64,000 nucleotides of DNA from Lutibacter citreus (GTDB lineage Bacteria; Bacteroidota; Bacteroidia; Flavobacteriales; Flavobacteriaceae). Positions within the stretch are counted from its first letter, which is position 1. Each line of letters begins with the position of its first letter. A model generated the notes under the pieces. That model had not been told where the DNA came from and searched no databases. It worked only from the letters and a program-made list of their open reading frames with translations. Below, piece by piece: positions 56,686 through 64,000 of this stretch. The stretch spans positions 372,001 through 436,000 of the forward strand of contig NZ_QEIH01000005.1 of the NCBI RefSeq assembly GCF_003260195.1, in the 5' to 3' direction. Both the position numbers and the translations under genes were made by a program.

Positions 56686-57629
56686 TTAATAAGGCCTAAT
56701 TCTTTTAAACGTTCATTTAAAAATTCACCTGCAGTAATATCATCGTATACTTTTGGACGCACATCATCAATACATTCTTTTAAACAATTTAAAGGCATTT
56801 CACTTATAGGATGTGTGAAAAAAGGTATTGAATATCTTGGTTTATCCCATTCTTCTCTAGGAGGATTTACAACTCTATGTATAGTAGATCTTAATTTATT
56901 GTTTGTTAACCTTTCTAACATATCTCCAACATTTACCACTAATTGTTCTGGTAATGCGGTAACAGGAATCCATTCACCTTGTTTATTTTGTACTTCTAGG
57001 CCAGAAGCTGAGGCTCCCATTAAAAGAGTAATTAAATTAATATCTCCGTGGGCTGCAGCTCTAACAGCACCTTTTGGTTCTCCTTTTATAGGAGGGTAGT
57101 GGATTGGGCGTAAAATACTATTTCCGTTAATTACATAATTGTCAAAATAAAATTCATCTAAACCTATATAAAGGGAAAGTGCACGTAATACGTATATTGC
57201 TGTTTTTTCCAAATTTTTATATGCTTCCATTCCTATAGAATTAAAACCGGGAACTTCATTTACAATTACATTTTTTGGATATTCTGCTTTTAATTTATCA
57301 TTACCAACTACTTCTTGTCCAAAATGCCAAAACTCTTTTAAATCTCCTACTTTTTTTCCTTTAGCACTTTCTTTACCAAAAGATGTATATCCTCTTTGAC
57401 CTCCAATTCCTTCTATTTCATAAGATTCTTTAATCTCATCTGGTAAATTATAAAAATCTTTAACTTTAGCATACAAATTGGCAGTTAAGTCATCTGATAA
57501 GAAATGACCTTTTAAAGCAACAAAGCCAATTTCTTCATATGCTTGACCGATTTCTTTTATGAATTTTTGTTTTTTTTGTGGATCATCAGATAAAAAATCT
57601 GATAAATCTAAACTTGGAATATTTTTCAT
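56682..57629 (-). CDS. 2-oxoglutarate/Fe(II)-dependent oxygenase (isopenicillin N synthase-like)
   Basis: A 315-residue dioxygenase of the isopenicillin-N-synthase/2OG family. Iron ligands HxD in AAHGDINLITLL and distal His in LRSTIHRVVNPP, with the 2OG-binding RxS in RYSIPFF; DIOX_N domain at residues ~5-120 (IPSLDLSDFLSDD, VALKGHFLSDDL). Typical length. Substrate unknown; plant-like hormone or metabolite oxidation is a common annotation but not supported here. First gene of a possible unit with the GldL-like protein. Confidence 0.88.
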   Translation of the reverse strand: MKNIPSLDLSDFLSDDPQKKQKFIKEIGQAYEEIGFVALKGHFLSDDLTANLYAKVKDFYNLPDEIKESYEIEGIGGQRGYTSFGKESAKGKKVGDLKEFWHFGQEVVGNDKLKAEYPKNVIVNEVPGFNSIGMEAYKNLEKTAIYVLRALSLYIGLDEFYFDNYVINGNSILRPIHYPPIKGEPKGAVRAAAHGDINLITLLMGASASGLEVQNKQGEWIPVTALPEQLVVNVGDMLERLTNNKLRSTIHRVVNPPREEWDKPRYSIPFFTHPISEMPLNCLKECIDDVRPKVYDDITAGEFLNERLKELGLIK

Positions 57630-57662
57630 TTTCTAGGTTTTGGAACCTAAAATTAACAAAAT

Positions 57663-58361
57663 TTATTTGAATTTATTAATTAAAGGTATGTTATAGCTTA
57701 AAGTATAAATAAACCCAATTCCCAAATCATTTGAAAATACACGATTAAAGCCAGGAACATATAAGCTTTTAAAGTTTTCAGGATCATCTGCACTCATCAT
57801 TTTATTAATACTTACTTGAGCTCCTAAATACAAGTTGTTAAGGGTTTCAACCTTCATTCCAAATACAAATTCAAGCCAATGGGCATTTAAGTCTTTATAT
57901 TCTGTTCCAACTTCAATTGGTGATGAAGTAAAATAAGTTCCATCTGCATTAGGAGTATAATCAATAAGTGTTTGTTCATAAAAACTTAAACCGTAACGTA
58001 AACCAAAAAATATTTCGTTATCCATTCCTTTCCAGTTTTCATAAGCATTATAATTAACCCCTACCTTTAAATAAGATCCTTTAGCAGAAAAATTGAAATA
58101 ATCTTCTTCTCTGGTTACATCATCAAATCCAAATTCAAAGGCAGCATAATAATTAGTAGCAACTTTTAAATCACCTACCAAAGCAAATCCTTTTGAATCT
58201 TCATCAAAAAAAGAAATTACAGGTTTGCTAATATCGGCACCTACTCTTAATCCATAGCTTACTTTTGTTTTAATTGTATCTTTAGTTTTTTCTTCTTGAG
58301 AAAATGAAGAAAAACTAAGTAATAAACTAATGGAGAATATTAATATGCGAAATGGTGTCAT
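57663..58361 (-). CDS. DUF6048 outer-membrane beta-barrel protein
   Basis: A 232-residue exported protein: signal peptide 1-22 (SFSSFSQ), then a beta-rich region with RVGADISKPVISFFDEDSKGFALVGDLKVATNYYAAFEFGFDD, and end FIYTLSYNIPLINKF as in eight-stranded barrels. Fits the DUF6048 family. Its start overlaps the preceding DUF6452 gene by 35 bases, an unusually long overlap that implies tight co-translation. The pair is widespread in Bacteroidota, in my memory next to rlmD. Function unknown. Confidence 0.78.
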   Translation of the reverse strand: MTPFRILIFSISLLLSFSSFSQEEKTKDTIKTKVSYGLRVGADISKPVISFFDEDSKGFALVGDLKVATNYYAAFEFGFDDVTREEDYFNFSAKGSYLKVGVNYNAYENWKGMDNEIFFGLRYGLSFYEQTLIDYTPNADGTYFTSSPIEVGTEYKDLNAHWLEFVFGMKVETLNNLYLGAQVSINKMMSADDPENFKSLYVPGFNRVFSNDLGIGFIYTLSYNIPLINKFK

Positions 58362-58785
58362 TATCTATAGTTGTATTATTAATATTAAATCCTTTAATCC
58401 AATGGTTTGTTGTGCTTTCTATTTCTAAATCTTCAAAAATGGTAATATAACCACAAGATCTTGAAACAAAAACATCATTTCTATGATAGTTAAATACAAT
58501 AGTGTCTGAAGTACCATTAGATGAAATTTTATAAGTTGTTGTGTTTTCATTAAAGTCTAGCGGAATGCTAATAGAATCCAACGAAGAAGCCTGAAAAGAC
58601 TCAATATCGTAGGAGTTTAAAGCTCTAATACTATCAATAGTAATCTCTTTAATAATAGTGTCATTTTCAAAACTAACAAATTTCAACACTAAATTTGGTG
58701 TTGTGTCTTCTAAACATATATCATCTTTATCACAACTAATAACTAGAGTGAAAGATAAAATTATAACTAAAATATATTTTTTCAT
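58327..58785 (-). CDS. DUF6452 lipoprotein
   Basis: A 152-residue lipoprotein, signal peptide with lipobox LVISCDKDDIC near residue 18. The tail is beta-rich with NLVLKFVSFENDTIIKEITID and TTYKISSNGTSDTIVFNY, fitting DUF6452. It is the first gene of the DUF6452/DUF6048 unit, with a TATATTTG element about 140 bases upstream (58927-58934). The two together are probably an envelope module of unknown role. Confidence 0.75.
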   Translation of the reverse strand: MKKYILVIILSFTLVISCDKDDICLEDTTPNLVLKFVSFENDTIIKEITIDSIRALNSYDIESFQASSLDSISIPLDFNENTTTYKISSNGTSDTIVFNYHRNDVFVSRSCGYITIFEDLEIESTTNHWIKGFNINNTTIDNDTISHINILH

Positions 58786-59259
58786 ATTGAGTTAACTCAA
58801 ATTAAATTACCTTTTTATAAGGTATGTTTCAAACATTAAAAACAACAATTTATTGCTTATTAAACTGATTAAATAGGATTAAGACTGTTTTATTTATTAA
58901 GTGTCTTAGGTTATTTTTTATTTGAGCAAATATAGGAAAGAAAAAGTAAAATTTATAAGTAGAAATTTAATAAATAAACAACGTTATTTTTTATGGTTAA
59001 GGTTCATTTTTAATACCATTTTCATTGTTTTTTAAAGAATAGTTATTATTGAAAATAGATTAATATTTGAAGATTTAGACTTTCTTATTTAGTCTTTATT
59101 TGGTGAAGAGTTTGTAATATTTAATAGTGATTTGGTTTTATATAAATAAATTCATTATTTTTTATTTAGCTATATATTAGTATCTTATGAGTGTGTTTGT
59201 TGGTGGGGATCTAAATTAACTGATTTTTTGTATTTAATTCATATTAAAAAGAATGTCGT
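58786..59259. other. Gene-free AT-rich region upstream of the FLRPF protein gene
   Basis: About 470 bases, extremely AT-rich, no reading frame of note. It holds a minus-strand -7 element TATATTTG (58927-58934) likely serving the DUF6452 gene. No RNA gene recognised. It borders an accessory-looking gene, so it could be an insertion junction. Confidence 0.45.
58927..58934 (-). promoter_or_regulatory. -7 element (TATATTTG on minus), probably for the DUF6452-DUF6048 unit
   Basis: Plus-strand CAAATATA, exact consensus on the minus strand; it lies about 140 bases ahead of the DUF6452 start, implying a long leader. Confidence 0.4.
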
Positions 59260-60192
59260 ATGAAGCATAAATTGAAAGAGCAAGAGGTGGCAGACCGAAG
59301 TCGTCCTGCAATGGTGAAAAGTACGCGTTCACGTGGAGTTTTATATCGTAAGATTAGTAATTTACTTATGATCTTTTTTTTCATATTTCTTATTAATTCA
59401 ACGTCATTAATTCCCTTTTTTAATGTGCAAAATCCACTTTATGATTTGGTACCTATACCCAAACCTTTATTTATTTTATTAGCAATACTCAGTGTTTTAG
59501 GAGTTATTATCTTAAGAAAGAAGGCACGTAGACACAAATCGCCTCGTTTTGTTAAACTTGAATCTGCACCAGGAGTTCTTTTTTTACGCCCATTTTCTGA
59601 AGACACAGATTGGAAAGTTTATTACAGTTGGGGAAGAGATCGAAGACCAACAGCTTTTTTGGAGCTATTAAAAGTTCAAAAATTTGAGTTAAAATTATGG
59701 TTAAGAGGTCTCCGAAGACAAGAAAATTATGAGTTTGGAGAGATTTTGTCAGAACTCACACTTAGTTTTGGTAATATAGCTGCTATTGGAGAGCCAGGAT
59801 CACCACCTATAATTGGAGCAGATAATGTTTATGTCTCAGATGATAACTGGAAAGAAGAGGTTTTACAAATGGCCAGAAATGCAAATCTAGTTATTTTAAC
59901 AGTTGGAATTACGCCAGGTGTTATTTGGGAAACAGAAAATATGATTCGTTTAATTCCTCCATCTCGTTTATTGCTAAATATTCCGGGAGGAACTCCTTCA
60001 AAAAGAAGAAAAAATTATGCAGAGTTTCAATCTGTTGCGGGAGATTTATTTCCTGCTGGATTGCCAAAAAAATTGAAAACTCGAGCAATCTCATTTAAAG
60101 AAGATTGGTCTACTATTGAAGATACCAAGAGGCAGCCACTTGTGGGTAGTTCTGCTCATGTTGCTTGGTGGATGTCTCGTGTATTACCTTAG
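59260..60192 (+). CDS. Membrane-anchored protein with possible TIR/SLOG-like nucleotide-binding domain
   Basis: A 310-residue protein not assignable with confidence. Two membrane segments (~30-50 and ~65-86) separated by a short loop; then RKKARRHKSPRFVKLESAPGVLFLRPFSEDTD. The soluble part (~95-310) has FLRPFSED, EFGEILSELTLSFGNIAAIGEPGSPPIIGADNVYVSDDNW, NANLVILTVGITPGVIWETENM, and CHVAWW-like ending SSAHVAWWMSRVLP, i.e. conserved acidic and Trp-Glu residues of the kind seen in uncharacterised TIR-like domains. Codon use is more GC-rich at the start than its neighbours. May be an accessory (defence?) gene; stated as inference. Confidence 0.6.
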   Translation: MKHKLKEQEVADRSRPAMVKSTRSRGVLYRKISNLLMIFFFIFLINSTSLIPFFNVQNPLYDLVPIPKPLFILLAILSVLGVIILRKKARRHKSPRFVKLESAPGVLFLRPFSEDTDWKVYYSWGRDRRPTAFLELLKVQKFELKLWLRGLRRQENYEFGEILSELTLSFGNIAAIGEPGSPPIIGADNVYVSDDNWKEEVLQMARNANLVILTVGITPGVIWETENMIRLIPPSRLLLNIPGGTPSKRRKNYAEFQSVAGDLFPAGLPKKLKTRAISFKEDWSTIEDTKRQPLVGSSAHVAWWMSRVLP

Positions 60193-60209
60193 AAAAATTA
60201 AATATTCTA

Positions 60210-61886
60210 TTAGAATTCAGCTTCTTTATAGAATGTCATTTTTTCTTTAGTTATTGGATGTTTAAATTCTAATGTATCAGCATGTAAATACAATCTATTA
60301 GATTTTTTACCATATAAATCATCACCAATAATAGGAATATTTAATCCTAAAGAATGGGAAGCATGTACACGTAATTGATGTGTTCGCCCAGAAATAGGGT
60401 AGAAGTGTATTTTTGTTTTTCCGTTTTTCCGTTCAACAACTTCCCAATTTGTTTCAGCTGGTTTTCCATGTTCAAAACAAACCAATTGTCTTGGCCTATC
60501 ATCTAAATCAACCCGAAGTGGTAAGTTAATTGTTCCATTATCATCAGTTACAATACCATCTAATAAAGCCGTGTACCTTTTTTTTACGGTTTTATTTATA
60601 AATTGACTTTGTAAGTTTTTGTGTGCTTTTTTGTTCTTTGCCAAAACTAATAATCCAGAGGTAGACATGTCTAACCGATGCACAATAATTGGACCGGTAA
60701 TATTTTTAACTTGTTGTTTAATTCGTGTATAAACCGAGTCTTGAATGTGAATTCCAGGAACCGATAAAAATTCGGCAGGTTTGTAAACCACAATTAAAGA
60801 TTCATCTTCAAAAATAGTTTCTAGCTCCTTACCAATTGCCGGATTTTGTAACATCGGGTTTGTATCCATTTCAATTCTAGCCAACATATGAGTTAATATT
60901 GGTTTGCACTTTCCTTGACAAGCAGGATAAAATTGTTGGTGTTTTCTTATTTCTTTGTTTGGTGATTGTCCCCACCAAAATTCAGCCATTGCTATCGGTT
61001 TTAAATCGTGTAAAAATGCATATTGCAATAATTTTGGAGCTGTACATTCTCCAGAGCCTGCAGGTGGTTTTTGTTCAGTAGTATCAATAAATAATTGAGA
61101 TAAATTTTTGACTTCTTTTTTTGAATTGAGAAACTGATATTGTTCAAATAAATATTGTTGTAATGCTGCTGATTTTGTTTTACGTTTATCTTTTAATAGT
61201 TCTATTTTATTGGTGAAAACTGATAGTTTTTCTTTAACAGATTTTAAGGTATGTTTCCAATAACGATTTACATTATTAAAAAAATATTTTGTTTCTAAAC
61301 TCTCTTTGCTTAAAGTCTTTTCAAAAAGAGTATAATCTTCTAATGATAATTCTAATTTTGCTTTTTCTCTACGTGAATTCCTGTCTTTTTTAGCAGCTTT
61401 TAAGGCTTCTTTTTTTTCTTGAATATCAATATTTGCTTTTTTATTTTCTAACTTTTCTTGTGCTAGCAATACTAAATATTCAGTGTTATTTTCTAATTTT
61501 TCTATTTCTAAATTAATGTTATTTAAAATCGTTTCTTCTTTTAGGAAATAAGAATCCTTTGTAAGCATATCATAAACAGGAGGGACAAACTTTTTATGCT
61601 TATTTTTTTCTGCCAACTTGCCTGAAACTGCTGTAATATATCCAATTTCATTTTGCTGGTTTTTCACTACCAATACACCAAACATTTTTCCAATAACCAA
61701 TCCTTTTTTAGAAATGTCTAAGCCAAAATTATGTTCAAAATCGGTTTGATTTTTTAAGTAATTTTGAACTTCAGTTGCAGCTAATTCACATAATGGGTGA
61801 GGCTCATAGTAAAAGGGGAATGTAAATTTACTTGGTAATTTTATATGGTTTATGGTAGTTGAGAAGTGTTGAAAATGTGTTTGCAC
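60210..61886 (-). CDS. RluA-family pseudouridine synthase with N-terminal extension
   Basis: A 558-residue enzyme making pseudouridine in rRNA or tRNA. The C-terminal ~210 residues are the catalytic domain: IVHRLDMSTSGLLVLAKN with the catalytic Asp, GRTHQLRVHASHSLGLNIPIIGDDLYG. Residues ~1-330 form a long extension with a coiled coil (~135-270) and a Cys-containing segment SGECTAPKLLQYAF...FWWGQSPNKEIRKHQQFYPACQGKC-type, given here as APKLLQYAF, WWGQSP and CQGKC. Start: GTG 61886; the in-frame start at 61934 lies upstream of a TATATTTG promoter (61910-61917) and is ruled out. Confidence 0.85.
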   Translation of the reverse strand: MQTHFQHFSTTINHIKLPSKFTFPFYYEPHPLCELAATEVQNYLKNQTDFEHNFGLDISKKGLVIGKMFGVLVVKNQQNEIGYITAVSGKLAEKNKHKKFVPPVYDMLTKDSYFLKEETILNNINLEIEKLENNTEYLVLLAQEKLENKKANIDIQEKKEALKAAKKDRNSRREKAKLELSLEDYTLFEKTLSKESLETKYFFNNVNRYWKHTLKSVKEKLSVFTNKIELLKDKRKTKSAALQQYLFEQYQFLNSKKEVKNLSQLFIDTTEQKPPAGSGECTAPKLLQYAFLHDLKPIAMAEFWWGQSPNKEIRKHQQFYPACQGKCKPILTHMLARIEMDTNPMLQNPAIGKELETIFEDESLIVVYKPAEFLSVPGIHIQDSVYTRIKQQVKNITGPIIVHRLDMSTSGLLVLAKNKKAHKNLQSQFINKTVKKRYTALLDGIVTDDNGTINLPLRVDLDDRPRQLVCFEHGKPAETNWEVVERKNGKTKIHFYPISGRTHQLRVHASHSLGLNIPIIGDDLYGKKSNRLYLHADTLEFKHPITKEKMTFYKEAEF

Positions 61887-61909
61887 AATAAATTGGGTAA
61901 AATTTTGAG

Positions 61910-61917
61910 CAAATATA
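61910..61917 (-). promoter_or_regulatory. -7 element (TATATTTG on minus) for the RluA-family gene
   Basis: CAAATATA on the plus strand lies inside the longest possible frame of the gene, 24 bases upstream of GTG 61886 on the minus strand. It decides the start. Confidence 0.5.
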
Positions 61918-62029
61918 CTTTTTTTGAAATTCACTTTTTTAGAATAAGAGTCAATTTATATAATCATATAGAATACAATTAGTTTTTGTTTATTATTATT
62001 CAAATTACTTTTTGGAGCACTAAAATAAT

Positions 62030-62058
62030 TTGTAAATCATAAAAAGTATTATCTTTCG
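62030..62058 (+). promoter_or_regulatory. Promoter for the DUF5060 gene
   Basis: TTG (62030-62032), 17-base spacer and TATCTTTCG (62050-62058), a TTTCG variant of the -7 element. The ATG at 62090 follows 31 bases later. Confidence 0.5.
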
Positions 62059-62089
62059 GAGAGAAAAAATAAACCGAAATATTTTAATA

Positions 62090-63910
62090 ATGAAAAAACA
62101 AATCTCTTTACTAATTCTTTTTATATTAACTGTATTTATTACTGAATTGCAAGCTCAAAAAATAGATGGAGAATTAAAAAAATGGCACAAATTAACATTA
62201 GTTTTTGATGGTCCGGAATGTTCTGAAAATGATGAGTTTAATCCGTTTTATAATTACAGATTAGATGTTTCTTTTAAACATAACAAGACAGGGAAAACAT
62301 ATTTAATTCCTGGTTATTTTGCAGCCGATGGAAATGCAGGACAAACTTCAGCAACTTCAGGGAATAAATGGAAAGTTCATTTTTCACCAGATGAAATAGG
62401 AGAGTGGTCTTATAGTGTGAAATTTATTAAAGGTAAATGGGCTGCAGTTAGAACTCGTGAAAAAGGTGCCCCATCTGGTAAATTTATGGACGGTACAAAA
62501 GGAAATTTCACAATTAAACCTACGGATAAAGTTGGTAGTGATTTTAGAGGGAGAGGTAGATTGAAATATGATGGTACCCCATATTTAAAACTAGCAGAAA
62601 AGGGAGAGGTATTTTATAAGTGCGGATCTGATGCTCCTGAAAATTTCTTATCATATTATGCTTTTGATGGTGATTTTGCATCGGATGGACATAAAGATAA
62701 TTTGGTAAAAAAATGGTCAGCGCATCTTAAAGATTGGAAAAATAATAATCCTATATGGAAAGACGGTAAAGGAAAGGAAATAATTGGAGCAGTAAACTAT
62801 TTGGCCTCAAAAGGTATGAATTCAGTTTCCTTTTTAACAAATAATATATCTGGAGATGATCAGAATGTGTTTCCATATATAAACTATGATACTTTTGATC
62901 GTTTTGATTGTTCAAAATTAGATCAATGGGAAATTGTTTTTGAACACGCACAGGAATTAGGAATATTTTTACATTTTAAAACCTTAGAATATGAAAATCA
63001 AGGATTGTTAGATGCTGGAGCAATTGGAGGTTTAACTAAACTATATTACCGTGAATTAATAGCGCGATTTGGACATCATTTAGCTCTAAACTGGAATTTA
63101 TGTGAAGAAATTGGAGATTGGGGTAATTATGATAAAATCCCTACAATGCCATTAGATGATTATCAGCGAAGAGCTTTGTCTGAATATATTTATAGTGTTG
63201 ATGCTTATCACCATCATATGGTAATTCACAATGGTAATTGGTATGATGCTATGTATGGAAATAAATCAAAACTAACAGGAGCTTCATTACAAACTAATAA
63301 AGCTGATTTTAGTAAAGTTCACGAACAAGTTATTAAAGTTTTAGCAGAAGCTAAAGCAGCAGGTAAAGTTTGGGCGGTTGCTTGTGATGAGCCTGGTGAT
63401 GCACAGCATTCATTAATAACAGATGAAGAAGATCCTGAACATTATTTTGCTAGAACCAATGGATTGTGGGGAGCAATGTTAGCTGGTGCTTGGGGAACAG
63501 AGTGGTATTTTGGTTATAAGCACCCACATTCTGATTTGTCTTGTGAAGATTATCGTTCACGAGATAAGTTTTGGGAAATGGGTAAAATATGTTTAGATTT
63601 TTTCACTAAGAATAATTTACCTGTAGATAAAATGACAAATAATGATAGTTTAATTTCTAACAAAAATGATTATTGTTTTTCTTTAGAAGGTGATACTTAT
63701 GTAATACTTTTAAAGAAAGGTGGAGAAGCCAAGTTGAATTTAAAATCTTATTTAGGTGAATATTCTATACAATGGTATAACCCTAGAATTGGAGGTGAAC
63801 TTCAAAATAGTAACATAAAAACCGTAAAAGGTGGAAATTTGCAGTCCTTAGGAAATCCACCAAAAGATATGGATAAAGATTGGGTTGTTTTGGTAAAGAA
63901 AATATCCTAA
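62090..63910 (+). CDS. DUF5060 domain-containing glycoside-hydrolase-like exported protein
   Basis: A 606-residue secreted protein, signal peptide 1-23 (ELQAQK). DUF5060 N-terminal beta domain ~24-130 (KWHKLTLVFDGPECSEND, NPFYNYRLDVSFKHNKTG, WKVHFSPDEIGEWSYSVKF), a TIM-barrel-like region ~170-490 with WEIVFEHAQELGIFLHFKTLEYENQG, ALNWNLCEEIGDWG and AVACDEPGDAQHSL giving the candidate catalytic Glu residues, and a C-terminal beta domain (putative collagen-binding-like) ~520-606 (GEYSIQWYNPRIGGEL). Typical of Bacteroidota polysaccharide-degrading loci; substrate unknown. Ends in a strong terminator. Confidence 0.85.
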   Translation: MKKQISLLILFILTVFITELQAQKIDGELKKWHKLTLVFDGPECSENDEFNPFYNYRLDVSFKHNKTGKTYLIPGYFAADGNAGQTSATSGNKWKVHFSPDEIGEWSYSVKFIKGKWAAVRTREKGAPSGKFMDGTKGNFTIKPTDKVGSDFRGRGRLKYDGTPYLKLAEKGEVFYKCGSDAPENFLSYYAFDGDFASDGHKDNLVKKWSAHLKDWKNNNPIWKDGKGKEIIGAVNYLASKGMNSVSFLTNNISGDDQNVFPYINYDTFDRFDCSKLDQWEIVFEHAQELGIFLHFKTLEYENQGLLDAGAIGGLTKLYYRELIARFGHHLALNWNLCEEIGDWGNYDKIPTMPLDDYQRRALSEYIYSVDAYHHHMVIHNGNWYDAMYGNKSKLTGASLQTNKADFSKVHEQVIKVLAEAKAAGKVWAVACDEPGDAQHSLITDEEDPEHYFARTNGLWGAMLAGAWGTEWYFGYKHPHSDLSCEDYRSRDKFWEMGKICLDFFTKNNLPVDKMTNNDSLISNKNDYCFSLEGDTYVILLKKGGEAKLNLKSYLGEYSIQWYNPRIGGELQNSNIKTVKGGNLQSLGNPPKDMDKDWVVLVKKIS

Positions 63911-63929
63911 TCAATTAAATAAATTCAAA

Positions 63930-63969
63930 AAAATAACTGTTTAGAATTATCTAAACAGTTATTTTTTTT
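63930..63969 (+). terminator. Terminator of the DUF5060 gene
   Basis: AAAATAACTGTTTAGA (63930-63945), a four-base loop and its exact complement (63950-63965), with a T-run to 63969. Confidence 0.9.
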
Positions 63970-64000
63970 GTGTAAAATGTAGACTAATAATTTATGGTGT

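Noticed and set aside
56417..56689. 90-codon plus-strand frame over the SUI1-like and GldL-like genes
   Set aside because: Conflicts with two supported minus-strand genes with promoter and stop/start overlap.
1..64000. tRNA, rRNA, CRISPR arrays, insertion sequences, prophage, riboswitches
   Set aside because: No cloverleaf-like, conserved rRNA, regularly spaced repeat, transposase, integrase or recognisable riboswitch pattern was seen on either strand; weak candidates cannot be excluded without a covariance-model scan.

Overview
The window is a low-GC (roughly 30 percent by eye) chromosomal segment from a Bacteroidota bacterium, almost certainly family Flavobacteriaceae. Support comes from the promoter style (TAnnTTTG -7 elements a few bases to tens of bases ahead of starts), weak or absent Shine-Dalgarno sequences, and the gene set: an OmpA/PD40 giant, an OMP_b-brl_3 TonB-like barrel, a cyclophilin-FKBP dual immunophilin, the rpmB-rpmG-DUF4295-ftsY block, rimO starting GTG-Arg-Thr-Lys, a NamZ/DUF1343 protein, and the DUF6452/DUF6048 pair. 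I cannot assign a genus from the sequence alone. No tRNA, rRNA, CRISPR array, intact insertion sequence or prophage was seen.

Layout. 1-7.9 kb: YkgJ-type cysteine-cluster protein, SLC12-like transporter, ThuA-like exported protein, a convergent 3-keto-disaccharide hydrolase/NamZ pair, a LolC/E-type permease and an acetyltransferase. 7.9-12.9 kb: prfC, idi, a QueD-type enzyme, a coiled-coil membrane protein, adenosine deaminase and a small membrane protein. 12.9-14.0 kb: a gene-poor zone holding a 43-residue exported peptide gene, a decayed second copy of it and a palindrome. 14.0-18.8 kb: lysozyme-like protein, mltG-acetyltransferase-dapF operon, Do-type protease. 18.8-24.9 kb: an operon for a C1 peptidase, an esterase-like protein and a metallophosphoesterase fused to a BamA-like barrel. 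25-28.6 kb: an HD-PycTM fusion and a GAF protein. 28.8-34.3 kb: menB, a FAH-family enzyme, cinA, the ribosomal protein/ftsY block. 34.3-38.8 kb: a membrane-tethered LuxR regulator, DUF1573, a glycosidase-like protein, rimO, an EF-hand protein. 39.2-43.6 kb: aldo/keto reductase, a large FAD/Fe-S oxidoreductase, a tRNA-binding-domain protein. 43.6-53.5 kb: the 1500-residue OmpA-family protein with twelve repeats, a DUF962 protein, the TonB-like barrel, a DinB-family protein, a TPR lipoprotein and a Crp/Fnr regulator. 54-58.8 kb: dual immunophilin, small lipoprotein, nucleoside phosphorylase, SUI1-like factor, GldL-like micro-protein, 2OG oxygenase, DUF6048/DUF6452. 59.2-64 kb: an accessory-looking membrane protein with a possible TIR/SLOG-like domain, an RluA-family synthase, and a DUF5060 glycosidase-like protein.

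Functional themes are envelope biogenesis and turnover (NamZ, MltG, lysozyme-like protein, DapF, LolC/E-like permease, OmpA and barrels), polysaccharide use (DUF5060, DUF1080, glycosidase-like protein), translation (prfC, L28, L33, FtsY, RimO, SUI1, RluA) and housekeeping metabolism. The best candidates for something undescribed are the HD-PycTM fusion with its perfect 12-bp operator-like palindrome, the membrane-anchored FLRPF protein at 59.3 kb, the duplicated and decaying micro-gene at 13-14 kb, and the expanding 534-bp repeat inside the OmpA giant. None is proof of a complete new system.
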